Below, one piece after another: positions 45,389 through 57,444 of a DNA stretch of 64,000 nt (positions within the stretch are counted from its first letter, which is position 1; every line of letters begins with the position of its first letter). Under the pieces are notes generated by a model. That model worked only from the letters and a program-made list of their open reading frames with translations. It ran no database searches and was not told the origin of the DNA. The stretch is from assembly GCA_013398015.1 (NCBI GenBank), contig VZRR01014180.1, positions 1-64,000 on the forward strand. Direction: 5' to 3'. Origin of the DNA: Oreocharis arfaki (taxonomy: Eukaryota; Chordata; Aves; Passeriformes; Paramythiidae). Position numbers and translations under genes: made by a program.

Positions 45389-46980
45389 GTTATTTCCTCT
45401 GCCTCCACCCGCTGTCTCACCCCATGGTTTCACTGCAAGCCCTTCAGAGCAGATGCTCTCCCTGGGCTGAGCTGTGCAGAGACGGGAGAACAATTTTCAC
45501 CACTCCTGCTTTAGAAACGGATGGAGTTAATTAACATCATCCACCTCCTCCAGCAAGGCCAGCTGCAGCAGTGCAGACTGGGGATCTCCTGCAGCCTTTC
45601 AGGGCACCTTCTTAGCTGCCAGCTCTGCCCAGGCACATTGGGAGGGAGAGCTGGTGGAGAGGCACAGCTCCCGTCTCCACGCTGTGGACGCCAGTCTGTG
45701 GGTTGAGCAGCCCAGCAAGAATGATGGGCTGGGGGTGACGCCTGCTCCAGGGGGGCCCTGCCAGCTGCTGAACAGGTAACACATCATCAAAGCATCGTTT
45801 CGCAGCAAGCAGCTTCTAGGAGAGGCTTTGATCACAGACTGTTTGTTCTCAGGCCCCACACTCCTCCTTTACTGTTACAGAGACATTTTTAAAGATTGTG
45901 ATGTTTTGTTTTTCAATCAGTGCCATCCTGAAGCACTGCTAACACCTTTCCTTCCCACAGAGCTGGGATTCAGGTCCTGCCCCAACCCATTCCAGCTTTG
46001 TAAGGACATTTTCCCCCAGTCCTGGATTTAACCTGCCAGTCTGGTGACTTTCTTTAGGGAGAAAAACAGGCTAAGGACAGAATGTCTCCTGCAGCCTTCA
46101 CTGGAGTGATTATCATTAAAAAATGTACCTCCCCAAACCATCCCGTAACTGCAGACACTGAGGTAACCCTGCTTTCCTCAGTGCCTTGTTGAATTTAAAA
46201 AGACACTAGAAACTCTTGTAGCCCTCATACACTGTCTATGTCACCCGAGGGGTGTTGGACAGGAGGGAGAGGTTTTCGGAAGCTGAAGGGCTTCTTGCTG
46301 CCTTGAGGCAACTCTTGAAGCCTGCAGCTACCCCACAGCAGCCAGGCTTTGGCTCCACACTGCAGCCTGCACAACAAGGACCTTCCTCAAGGAATCATGA
46401 TCCCCAGCCTCACCAAGCTTAGGGACAAGCACAGTACCAGCCTGGGACGCTCAGGTTTATGCACTCCCCGAGCCTGAGGCAGGTCTGCAGCAGTTAGTGT
46501 GCAATGTGAATCCAAAGTCAGCTGTGTCTTCAAAAGATGCTTTTTTCCTTCTTAGAGTGCTGGGGGTAGTGCTCAGGTCTGGAAACTTCAGAAGTCACTC
46601 CAGACCTGCTTTCCTTTTAGCTTGTGATTTTTTTCAGAGGAAAACAGCCCTTCCCTGTCTCCTGTTGAGGTCTTGTGTGTACCAGGGATATTTCCAGACC
46701 CCTGGACATCACTATGGGGCAACCCATTGCTGAGGTAAGGCTGAGCAGTGACTTCCAGCCCAGGCTTACTTGCCTTCCTCATCTTCCTCAGCACCCAGAA
46801 CACACTTTAGTACCTGTATTGAAGCAGCATTTCTGCTTGTGAGGGCTTGGAAAAGTTTGCTTGCATCATTGCTCAAATCAACAACAGCACTAAAAGAAAA
46901 GAAAAAAAATAACCCAATAAACAACCCAACAAACAAACAAACCCCAGCTTTAATTGCAGACTTACTTCAGGAGCAAGGAG

Positions 46981-47002
46981 AAAAAAAAAAAAAAAAAAAA
47001 AA
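46981..47002 (+). repeat. Poly(A) tract, 22 bases
   Basis: Uninterrupted run of A. No LINE or processed gene copy is recognisable immediately upstream, so it is scored as simple sequence. Confidence 0.95.
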
Positions 47003-47969
47003 GAGAGAAGCTCATCTAGGTCTGGCCAGTTTTCTCCTGCCTTTTCCAGAAAGTAGGTGACTGGTATCAAGGAGCCCAGCAAAACTGGTAAAATTCCAGC
47101 CCCTGCCACAGGGAAACTCTTCCAAAATCTGAGCAGGGAGCAGCGGAAGGAGCCCATTCCTCAGAGAGGAGATGGTGCTGATGGAAAGATGGCCCCGAGG
47201 AAGGGCAGGCTCGGCTTGGGACGATGCCTGCGGACGGCTCAGATTTGTTTGCAACAGGCAAATTTTCCAAAACAAAAGAAGAAGCTGTTTCAATAGAATC
47301 CAAACCTTTTGCCAGAAAGGTATCATTTTGGTAACATATTTAGGGGAAGCCATTCAACTTAATGGCTTAGATTTATACTTTTTTTCTATCGCGATTTGCT
47401 CACAGTATGTTATGTAATATATATCACACACCCAATTTGCATGCTGAATTTTAATGTAACAAAAATGCTGAGAAAGTGTCGCTTCAATTTTCCAGAACAG
47501 CCCTGAGGAATGTTTGCTTGACCAGAAATTTACATTTTTCATTCCTGTTTGGAACAACAACAACAAAGAGGTCGATATTTCCCATGAAACAGGACTCTGG
47601 GGCTCCGACCTGCTCTCCTAGACAGTCTGGGAAGAGCAACTTTAAAGGCAGGGCGGGCAAAATACTTTTGATGCTTTCTGTTCTCTGTCCTGTCCTGCGC
47701 CGTAACAACCAACGCCTTCAAACGAAACAGCTCCTCGAAGTCGCAGGAAGAGCAAAAACCCTGAACCAGACCCGCCGTGCCCCAAAACCATTCCTCTTCA
47801 GAGAGCACTCCCTCTGGGCAAATGAACTTCAAATAATTCCTCCCTCTCTCCCCCTCCAAAGAAGCCCTAATGACACCTTGTCCGTGAACTTAATGTGTTT
47901 TAAACTATCTCCATGCCTGGCCACATACTTGGAATGTCCCCTAAGGACTGCTAAAAAGTCACAAGCAGG

Positions 47970-47989
47970 AAAAAAAAAAAAAAAAAAAA
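47970..47989 (+). repeat. Poly(A) tract, 20 bases
   Basis: Uninterrupted run of A without target-site duplication visible to me; no processed copy recognised upstream. Confidence 0.95.
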
Positions 47990-50900
47990 GACAAAAGCCT
48001 CAGTCTGGGTCCCTGGGCTCCCACCCCCGTGGAGGGGAGGGTTTGCCTGTGCTCAGCGTTACCTTCTGCACACCCAGACGAAGCTCCTGGTAGATGGAGC
48101 CGGGAATGAAAGCAGCTCCGGGACATCAGGCTGCGTTTGAACTTTTCACCATTTTCTCCCCCCCTCCCCTCCACCACCATCTTGAGGGGGAGCTTTTTTT
48201 TCTTTTTTTGGTTTCAAAAAGCCCTTCAGGAAATGATTTAGGAGCAGAGAGCATGGTCAGCTAATGGGCTGCAGCTGAGGCAACGTGGGGTTATGCTCCT
48301 GTCCCGTCCCTGTGACGGCTCTGCGCGCACGGGGACTCTGCCCCTGCACTCGCACGTGCCCTGCACGCCTGGCATATCCCAGATCCTTGGACAGGCAGAC
48401 CTGGAAACCCTTCGGAAAATAATCAGAACCCCCAAACCCTCCACAGCAGCTGCCCTCCACGTGAGCTGTTGACAAATAGGGACTAAACAACTTGTGCTGC
48501 TCCCCCTCCAGCACTTGCCGCCTGTCCCTGTGTACATCGCCTTGCTCAGTGAGCTCCCGAGTGCCCCTGCAACAAACAAACCACCACTTGCTGCCCAGGA
48601 TGCTGCATGTTTCCTGCATCCCCAGGCTCTAGGCAGCGCTGTGGGTTGATAAGAGGGAGATTTTGGGGCTGGGAGTATTTACGACTTCCCCTCTGTGGGT
48701 TGTCTTCCCCCAGAAAAGCAAGCCAGGCTTCAAACCCGAGCAGCACGCCAGCAGCCTCTGCCAAGTGCCATCTGTCTGGGAAGTGCAAAGGCTCTTGGAG
48801 TCACAGATTGCCCTGAGTTTCTCCCTGCCCCTCCACAACTCGTGCCTGGAATTATTATCCTAATTTCCCTGCTGATTTTAGAGAGGCAAACTCCATTTTG
48901 CATCAGGATGGTGCAGGTCTCTCTTCTGACTTTTGTGGGGCATAGTGGTTAAGATACCCCCTCCCAAGACAGCACATTTTTTCTTGCAGAGCACCACCCT
49001 CCCTGCCTGTTGGTTGCCCAGATGACTGTGGCACGGGTGGGGGGCAGGACACAGGGCAGAGATGTGTTGCTGCTGGGAGGGCAAGAGGATAGGAGATGCC
49101 TGAACAGGTCCTCGTGTTTTCCACCATGCTTAGGAGATGGTGGTGTCTCCTCCCAGGAAGAGAACATCTCCTGAGGTTTCCAAAGTGCCACTCAGGTGAC
49201 AGTGAACACAGAGATACCTAAATATATAGGAAAACCAGTTGTACCTCACATGTTACTCCTAGAAATTATTTGGTTTGAGCCTACCTAGTAAAGAACGGAA
49301 GCCAAAGCTGTGCCTGGCCATTGAATAAATCCTGGCCCTTTCCACTTGGATCTCCCTAGCTTTAAGTTTGCCATGGGTGGAGAGGATGGGTGACTGCCCT
49401 TAGTCTTGGCAGCAGCCAAGAACTGATGAGCCTGCTCAAAAAGGCTGGTGTCACCAACATGGGCAAAAGTGGAAGTGAGTGATCGATGGGGTAAAGGACA
49501 GCCTGAACAATGCAGAGACCTTGGCCAGCATCCTGCAGCACTCAGCACTGTTACAGAGCACCCCAGACCTCCCTGGTGGCCCTGTCCCCTTGGGCTCTCC
49601 GTGTTTACCACAGACACAGCCCAACAGTCAAGGATTTCAGCTTCATTCACAATCTTTCAAGTTTCCAATTAATGACTGAAAAATTCTCAGGATTAAGGCA
49701 GACAACCACACAAGCCCTAGGGTAATTTTGCCACCAGCTAAAAAAAGAAAACCCAAAAAACCCTAAAAATCTAGAAAATATTCATGAGAAAAGCTGCAAA
49801 CAATTCTGTTGCCCTTTTGAAAAGCCTTGCCATTTCCCAGCTAGCTCATCCCAGATGCTGCAGGAATCGAACTGATCCGCAGAACAGCTCAGGGGGTGTC
49901 TCTGGAGCAGGTCACCCTCCACCCCCAAAGCGTGGGGCTTCTGCCAGCAGGCAGCAAGGGCTATAGGGCAGGGGAGAGGAGGGCAAGGGCACGTCCATAT
50001 ATGGGGGAGATGAGTGATGCTTAGGCAAGTGTTTGGCTTCTGTTTCCTGTTTTCCAGAGCTCTGGAGGCTGTACATGGTACCTCTGAGACAAGGGTGCTG
50101 CTGGATGGTGGCCAAGGACCGGGCTCTGGCATGCCCATGGGGTGGGGTGATGGAGGGACAGACCATGGGGCTGAACTGGGGTCATGGGGGCCGTGACCAC
50201 CTGGGTAGGGCACGCACTGCCTACATGCCTGCCCCTTTTTTTGGTGTCAGCTGCTTTCTTCTCTGCCTTCCTTGGTTCTTTTTCAGCAAATTAAATTAAC
50301 ATTGTCTCCCACTGGCTTGCCACGGGCAACTTTTTATTTATTTTCTTCCAATATGCCAGCAGGGATGACTTCTCAAAGTTGCCCAATTTTCTTACCCTGG
50401 TCTGGTCTCCATCTAGCCCCATCCTAATTAACAAAACATTGCTGCTAATGCACGTGACACCCTCAGTGGGTTGAGGGGCAGAGGCAGCACTGGAGTCAGA
50501 CCTTATTTCTTCTCAGCTGTCGCTCTGTTTTGGAGAAAGAAGCCGGGTCTCGATGTGGAGGGGTAGGACTGCCACCCCTACCCCTCCTGCACACCCGCTC
50601 CATCCCCATGCTCAGCTCCTTGGCAGGAGCTCACAGAGCTTCTCCAGGCTTCACAGGCAGCAATGGGGAGGAAAAAAAGAAAGTTGGGCTGGTTTTATTT
50701 CTTTTTTTATATAATTTTAAAATTATGCTTTTAATTTTTTTTTTCAAACTAAAAATACCCTCTTGTTTTAAAGTTTCCAAGCACGATGCCCTGAAGAAGC
50801 AAGAATGGCAGATGCTGCCGAGTACAGATGTTTTGCTTTCCTTTTTTTAATTTTAATTAGTAATATTTTCCACACCAAAACTCACAGATGGCTATTCGTG

Positions 50901-53402
50901 TCGCTGCAACTGGATCAGGTCAGGACCAGAATGACCTGCTGGGGACATGGCCTAACCACCCTGCAGCACGGTGGTTATATTTAGGCAGGACTTTGTCTCT
51001 GCCTTGTTAACCTGTTAGTTGCCATTGCCTCTGCGGGCACAACTGGGCTGCCCTCATCCTCATCCCCGAGACATCCTGTTTCCTTTCACTGAAGGTCTTC
51101 TGGACAGCCATCTCCCCCAACACTTCAGCAATCAGATGCCTGAGCTCACCCCACCATGTGGCTCTTCCCACAGCCCTGCCTCCACCCTCCCATGCGCCTC
51201 CATCCATCCTATCAGGGGAGGTTTTTTGGAGATTCATAATTTTAAATCAGTCCATTTGCCTTCAGGTGTCACATGCGGAGTTGTGCTTCTCTAAGACAAC
51301 ATTTCAAGGGTGCAGAGATGGGCTCTGGGTAGCAGTGGGTGAGATGTTACTGCAAGGGTGGCTGGGGACAGCACTGGGGAACCCCCTCGTTCTTCCCTGG
51401 GCTCTTATGTCTGCCTTGCAGAGGAGGGGTGACTTCTTGGCATGTCTCTTGCTTCCCTGTGGGACTGTTTGCTCCAAGAAGCCCTGATGGCGAGCCACGT
51501 TCCTGCAGGGAGCACCACAGTCCCTGTGTCACTGCCTCCTGGCACACCCACACGCGTGCGCTGACCCCTGCAGAGGGCTCGCCGCTTCCCAGGGAGGGAA
51601 GAAACACAGGAGCAACATCAACTGATTTCCAGCTCTGTCCTGCTGGGAAGGTTTGTGCAGGCAGACTGGAGCAATGATGGGTGAGAGGCAGCTGTGGGGA
51701 ATGCAGGCATGGCAGGAAGAGAGGGCAGGCTCTGCAGCGTGTAGTTATGTATATTATACAGCAGGTGCTTGTCAGGAGTCATTCACGCTGCTCTATCAGC
51801 CTATGGAAGGAAGCCTGTGTTTAAAGGCTTCTTTAGACTTTCCTTTGCTCTGAACAAAGCATTGCTGCCCAGTAAAAAGCCATGGAGGAGCAGACACCTG
51901 TGTGTGAAATGTCAGCTTGGTGAACCGTGGTGACGGAAATCGCAAAGCAAGAGGCAGGAATTATTAGGAAGGATCTGCCCTGCCTGGCACACACGTTATG
52001 GTGTGGAACAGAGCCACTACACCTTTGCCTGGGGCACAGGGTGTGGCTCTATTCCTTGTCTTTCATCAAGATGAGGCTGGAAAAGGTCTAGACGGTCCTG
52101 GCAAAGATGAACAGCAGGATGGTTTCCCAGCTGGGAGCAGTTACCCAGGCTGGGGCCCTTCTGCAGTGCAAAGGGTGACTGGAGGACAGATGAAGCAGCG
52201 TGGGATAGATTACCTGGGGCTGTGAAGTTTGCTCTGACAGAGCACCCTGTCTGCACTGCTTGTGGAGCCATGGACAGGTCTCTGCAGTGGAACAAACCCA
52301 AATTCCCCAGCACAGGTCATCTCTGCTGTGGCAGCTCGAATGCACCTGGGGATCACCTTCTGCTGCATCTCTGATGCAGATGTCCAGGACCATCAGCAAC
52401 TGAGCACAGCCCAGAAACCAACATCAGAGAGGGAATGGTCAGAAGCAGGGAAAGGCTTACATGAGGCTGGGAATAGAAACAAGGAAAAGGTTTTGCTCAT
52501 GGGGAAGCTGAATAGCACAGTCTGAAAGAGCCCAGGGCTTCTGCAGCTCAGGAACAATATATGCTTAATGAATGCTAAGAAATCAGCCGTAATTGCAGAG
52601 TTCTGAATCTTCCTCTCTAAGGTGTGACATGCATTATAAGGCATTGAAGCAGAGGACAGAAGACAACCCAGTTTCATAGTTCTGGGCAGGTATGTTAGCC
52701 CCTAGTCCTCTCCTAGAGCCACTTGCTGATTAACAAGGCTCTTTCATCTTCTAAAGAGGCTGGTGAGAAGTCAAAGCAAGCACAGCAATCAGCCATGGCC
52801 CCAGGTGAACACAAGGGCTGGGGCTCTATCAGCCAGGGCTGGACTACAACTGAGGACTTAAAAAACAAGAAGAAAGGGCAAGAGGAAAGCCATGCTCAAG
52901 AAAACCCTCAAAAGGCAGCCAGACTGGGAAGGACTGGGTTTAACTCTTGTGGCATCTACAGGAGCTTCCAGCCCTCCTGTGTGGATATCCTGAGATAACT
53001 CCAGGGATATCTCAGGGAGAGACAACTTGCAGGAGAGCCTGCCAGGTGGCTGTAATGGGGTGAACCTATGCTAGCAGCAGCCCTGCTTAATGTCAGTAAA
53101 TGGAGCAGAAATCCTCTGCCTTCCCCAGGCCACAGAGTTTCGTGTAATAGACCCCAAGTGCTCCAAAGCCCAGCCAGGTTTATGTTGCGGGGATATGGCT
53201 GTCTGCCTTTTATTGTGTTTTGCTGTGCTATCCTATTATACTGCACAATAAAACACCAGTTTCCTCCACTCATTAGCCATTTGCTTGTGCTTGAAGCACA
53301 CTGAGCGTTCTCACGTGCCTGTGAAGGGAGGTGTAATCTGCTCCTTGGGAGTCCCTCACTTCCCTGCAGACACAGCCTGCACCAGAAGTGTGGCCACAGC
53401 CT

Positions 53403-53442
53403 CTGTGTGTGTGTCTGTGAGTGTGTGTGAGTGTGTGTGTGC
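53403..53442. repeat. (TG)n microsatellite
   Basis: TG repeats interrupted by CTGTGA and GAGTG units over 40 bases. Confidence 0.95.
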
Positions 53443-55255
53443 CCAGCTGCTCGTACGGCCACAGCAGCGTCACATAAACACTGCTCTGGAAGTCGCATTC
53501 CTCAGGTCCAGCTGGCAAAAGCTGGGGAAAAGGAGATCCGTGGTTATCTGGGTTAACTTTAATTTATCCCCTTTGTGCACCTACGTCCTAGATTAAATGA
53601 GGTATGGGGACCTACGAAAAATGCTAAGTTTGAGCGTCAGTACAGACAGCATGGGTGGGAAGAGGCAGAAATAAAGTACTCTGGCAACAGCAAAAATGGT
53701 GGTTTTTTACTTCACTGCCTTAGATACAGCTTTTCCCTTATAGATTTTGGGGTTTACTTGGTTGATTTTTGCTTTCAGCACTATTATGATGCCTCTTAAA
53801 TAAAAATGAGGCTATGTTATAGGTGCAGCAATCCAGCAGCTTATGATGCCCCTTGGGTGTTGGGAGGTATACAGAGTTAACGTGGGATTTGGGCACTGGA
53901 TGGAAAATCCAGGCAGGGTTTGTACAGACAGGGGCTGTGGTAGGGGAGAGATAGAGAATCCGTTTTCCCTTACTTTTCTACAAGAATGTGAGCGCAGGGA
54001 GAAGAACAGAATCATCTTGGTGCAGGAGGTGACTAAGAGAGGCAGCAGGAGCTACCATAACCCTGCCCAAGACCAGGCTGGGCTTGGCCTTTGCTGCATG
54101 GACTGTGATTCAGAGGATGCAGCAGCCCTGTGAGCTTGCAAACATCTCCTGCCACCTCAGCACATGAAGCAGCTGCAGCCTGTGGCACCCGGTGCAGACT
54201 GCAGCTACCCCTGCACGCCAGGTCTGAAGCTCTGCAAAGCCTCCCAGCTTCCAAGTGACCTGCCTCCAGCAAGGACCGATGGTTCCCTCTGCTGGGAGGA
54301 CTGTGAAGAAGTGTCTTTGGGCTCCTTTTCCCATCTGAGGAGGGCACAAAAATCAGATGTCCCATTCCTGGTGCACCCTCACCACACGCATCTCCAAGAA
54401 AATCCTTCCTCGGGTGTTACTTCCCTCTCTCCTTGTTATCCTGACAACTGTAGGGATGAAAAGACAATCCACAGCTCACATTTAATGATTTTATTTGACT
54501 GTGTTAATTTTTTTATGCCTTTCCCTGTGGCAGAATCAGGCTGTTTCCAGGGAATTTCAGCTTGGTTTTTTTCAGTTTCTGGAGCATAGTCTTTGCTGCC
54601 ATAGCTGAGGAGAAAAGCTGGGCGATGCATTCCTAATATAGCAAAGAGCAAATGCTTCCCGTTTTTTTAGATCTTGCAATTCTTTTTTAAGCTGATCTGC
54701 AAAATCTGATAACTAAGGAGTTTTAAAAGTCGGATGATATTAACAACCAAACAGCGCATCCGGCAGCTACTCTCTTTTATTTCTGGCTCTCAACAGGTAA
54801 TTCTCCATTAGTCTGAGGCATGTGGTTATGTTTCTCAGTCAGATAAAATAGTCTTTTCTGAGTCCTGTCAGCCTGAAATCCCATTAGTTTTATCTGGATG
54901 GATTGGTAAGAACATAGGGGATGTTCCTCTTTCCTTGATCCAATAAAGGAGGGACCAAATTAAGAGCAGTGGGTGGAAGAAGAAGAAGAAAGGGTATGCT
55001 GAGGAAGCAGAGGCTTTGTGTCTTCCAGGAGAGACAGCAGCAGGGCTGAGGAGAGTGTCTTCAGACATCCTTAAAAACCAGGTCAGGAACCAGCAGATAC
55101 ATTAATATTTTATCAGCCTAAAGCAAGCCCTGCCCCACCTTGCCCTGCCCGATTTGGGGTGCAGGAACCCTGCGCTGAATTAGTTTATTGCTTGCACCGT
55201 GACTCGAATCAGTTATGGTGGTTGCAGGGAGCAGCCTGTAGCTCTGCTGGCTCCG
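53443..55255. other. Intergenic or intronic DNA, no gene recognised
   Basis: No supported exon. A poly(A)-signal-like AATAAAAATG occurs at about 53800 after AT-rich DNA, and a short (GAA)n tract at 54976-54991. Confidence 0.5.
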
Positions 55256-55259
55256 TGTG

Positions 55260-55540
55260 GCTCCTGCAAATGCAAAGTGATGCACCTGGGGGAAAAAGCA
55301 AAGAACCTCACACAGCTGTGTATGACAGACAACAAGCTACTATCCTCTTGAAAGGGGGTTTGGCGTGGACAGCTTTACGGAAGTCTCAGCCTCCTGTTCA
55401 TTCGCAGACAAAGAAACAAGCACAAAGTTGTGCCTTGTTGAGGGAGGAATGCAGAAGGGACCTGCTCCACCACACAGACCACGGTGAAGCTGCATTTTGG
55501 ATGTGGCCTTGACCTCTGTCTCAGACAAGAAACAGAGCTG
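55260..55540 (+). mobile_element. Old CR1-like LINE fragment
   Basis: The words ATGCAAAGTGATGCACCTGG (CR1: TGCAAAGTCCTGCACCTGGG), GACAAAGAAACAAGCACAAA, GTTGAGGGAGGAATGCAGAA and GAAGCTGCATTTTGGATGTG appear in the same order and spacing as the corresponding part of CR1-clade ORF2 near its 3' end. Divergence is high and no frame is intact. Confidence 0.55.
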
Positions 55541-55544
55541 GAAA

Positions 55545-57290
55545 CAGCAGAGGAAAGGAAAGGTGACAGGTCTGATCAGAGGCACACAACAGCTCTGGAC
55601 ACAAAGTGACTAAATCACTTAGGATTCTGCAGCTCAGAGAAAAAGCTGAATGGAGATGTTGGGAGTAACCTAGCAGGTTAAAAGGAGGTGGCAAATGAAG
55701 TATTGCTTCTTGCTGTTGCCTGCAACACGAGGGTGAAGAAGCATCCACGGAATTCACCAGGCAATGGGCTTAAAATGAACACAAAAAGGATGCTTTCCTG
55801 CCACCCACCCTCACACTGCCCCCCCTGCCCCCCAATTTGTGTTCGAATTATGGAGCTTGTTGCCAACAGATCTTGTAGATGACAAGAGTTTCATCTGTTT
55901 CCAAAAGTGACTGAGCGACATGAGTAAAAGAAAAAAAAAATCCCATCGAGAGCTATTAAGGGCAAAGATACCATCTTGAGAGGTGTGAGAGTGGGGAGGC
56001 TATGGCCATATGTGCCTTGTCTCTTGTGCTTCTCTCCAAAATTTCACTAGTGGGAAATGGCAGAGGGCAGATTTGGGAGGAGGAGCTGCTTCTGCCCCTC
56101 ACTGCCTGTCCTTATGACCTTTGGTGTAAATTTGGGGTTGGCTGGGCATGGGCAGAAGCAGAGCTAAGCACCCTTTAGACTCCAGGGATGAGAAGAATGG
56201 CAGACAGGAAAAGAAACTCAGGTCCAGCCTTACCCTACCTACCTTTCAGCATGGCTCCTCAACAAGATGTACCATTGCTTTCAGCCCTCTCTGCAGCCAG
56301 GAGAGACAGAGGTGCTGTCACAGGGTGATAAAGATGACCATGGTGAGGCTCACCAGAAGTCCCTGACAGCAGCCAGGAGCGTCCACCTCAAACAAAAACA
56401 GCAGGGCAAGCCTGTAGTAGTGCTTCCCCAGCAAATCATCCCTTCTGGCAGCAATCTGCTGCTCTGGGACTCCCCCAGCAGTGAGCAGTTCTCTGTTCAC
56501 TAACTCCACCGCCAATTTTGTGACTGCAAAAGGCTGCGATGCCTTTAGTCAGAGACAGGCAGATGCCTGGGTGCCTGGTGAATCCCTGCATGCTGTGGGT
56601 CTCAGCTGATCTGTTCCAGCTGGAGATCTGACCAGGCATGGAGTTAGCAGCAGCGTGTTGTCTCATCTCCCATCGCTCCATGTGAGCATGTATGTCGAGG
56701 TCCAGGTGAGCCCTTCCAGGTTTCTGCTGGAGTTCCACCCCACGGTGCTGAGGGCAAAGATCAGTGCCCAGTGAGGCTCTCAGAGCAGCACAAGACCCAT
56801 ACCTCTAGCTCAAGGTCATGAAATCACTTCTATCTGCTGAAAAGTGAAAGCCTGGGAGCTCAGGAGAAAACTCCATCCTGCCGGGCAGCCAGGGAACAGG
56901 CAGCTCTTGCCCAGAGGAGCTTCCCGAGTAGGAAGCATCATCCCTTTGCAGTCTGGGAGACAAAAGAAAGACTAAGGCAGTCCTTATGCCAAATCCACAC
57001 ACAGTGCCTGTGTCACAGCCAGAACACAACCCCTCCTGCACAGTGCCAGCCCACACGACAGTATTTGTGTGAAATTCCTGGGACCTTTCACCAGAGACAG
57101 CATCTGTATCTAGGTGCATTCAGCCTGTTTTTAAACAGAGGCCCAAGCCAAGCCAAACCCCAAGCAGCAAGCCCCCCTCACACAGTGTGAAAGGACAAGG
57201 GATAATGGTTTTAATGGTTTTAAACTGAAGAAGAGTTGATTTTGATTAGGCATAGGAAAGAAGTGTTTTTTACTATGATGGTGGCAAAAC
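55545..57290. other. Intergenic or intronic DNA, no gene recognised
   Basis: Some of 55600-55760 may continue the old LINE upstream, but I cannot align it by eye. Otherwise nothing recognisable. Confidence 0.45.
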
Positions 57291-57294
57291 AGGG

Positions 57295-57442
57295 TCTCAG
57301 GTTTCCCAGAGAGGTGGTGGATGGCCCATCCCTGGAAACATTCAAGGCCAGACTGGACAGGGCCCTGGGCAGTTCACTAGATGACCTTTGAAAGGTTCTT
57401 TCTAACCAAAACTCGTCTGCATTCTGTGATTCTGTGGCTTTG
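57295..57442 (+). mobile_element. CR1 LINE, truncated 3' end
   Basis: Reads CCCAGAGAGGTGGTGGATGG, CCATCCCTGGAAACATTCAA, GGCCAGACTGGACAGGGCCC, then AGATGACCTTTGAAAGGTTC and terminal TTCTGTGATTCTGTGG: the sense 3' region of avian CR1. It is older than the copy at 17555, judging by differences from the familiar sequence. Confidence 0.92.
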
Positions 57443-57444
57443 TG

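Larger units (their letters stand above)
45389..53400. other. Intergenic or intronic DNA, no gene recognised
   Basis: About 8 kb without a supported exon. Holds A22 (46981-47002) and A20 (47970-47989) runs, an AT-rich patch with an ATTTGCAT octamer (47330-47480), and a poly(A) signal AATAAAA at 53247 in an LTR-like setting (see findings). The + strand is G-rich in many lines (50101-50160: G28, C12, T10, A10). Confidence 0.5.
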
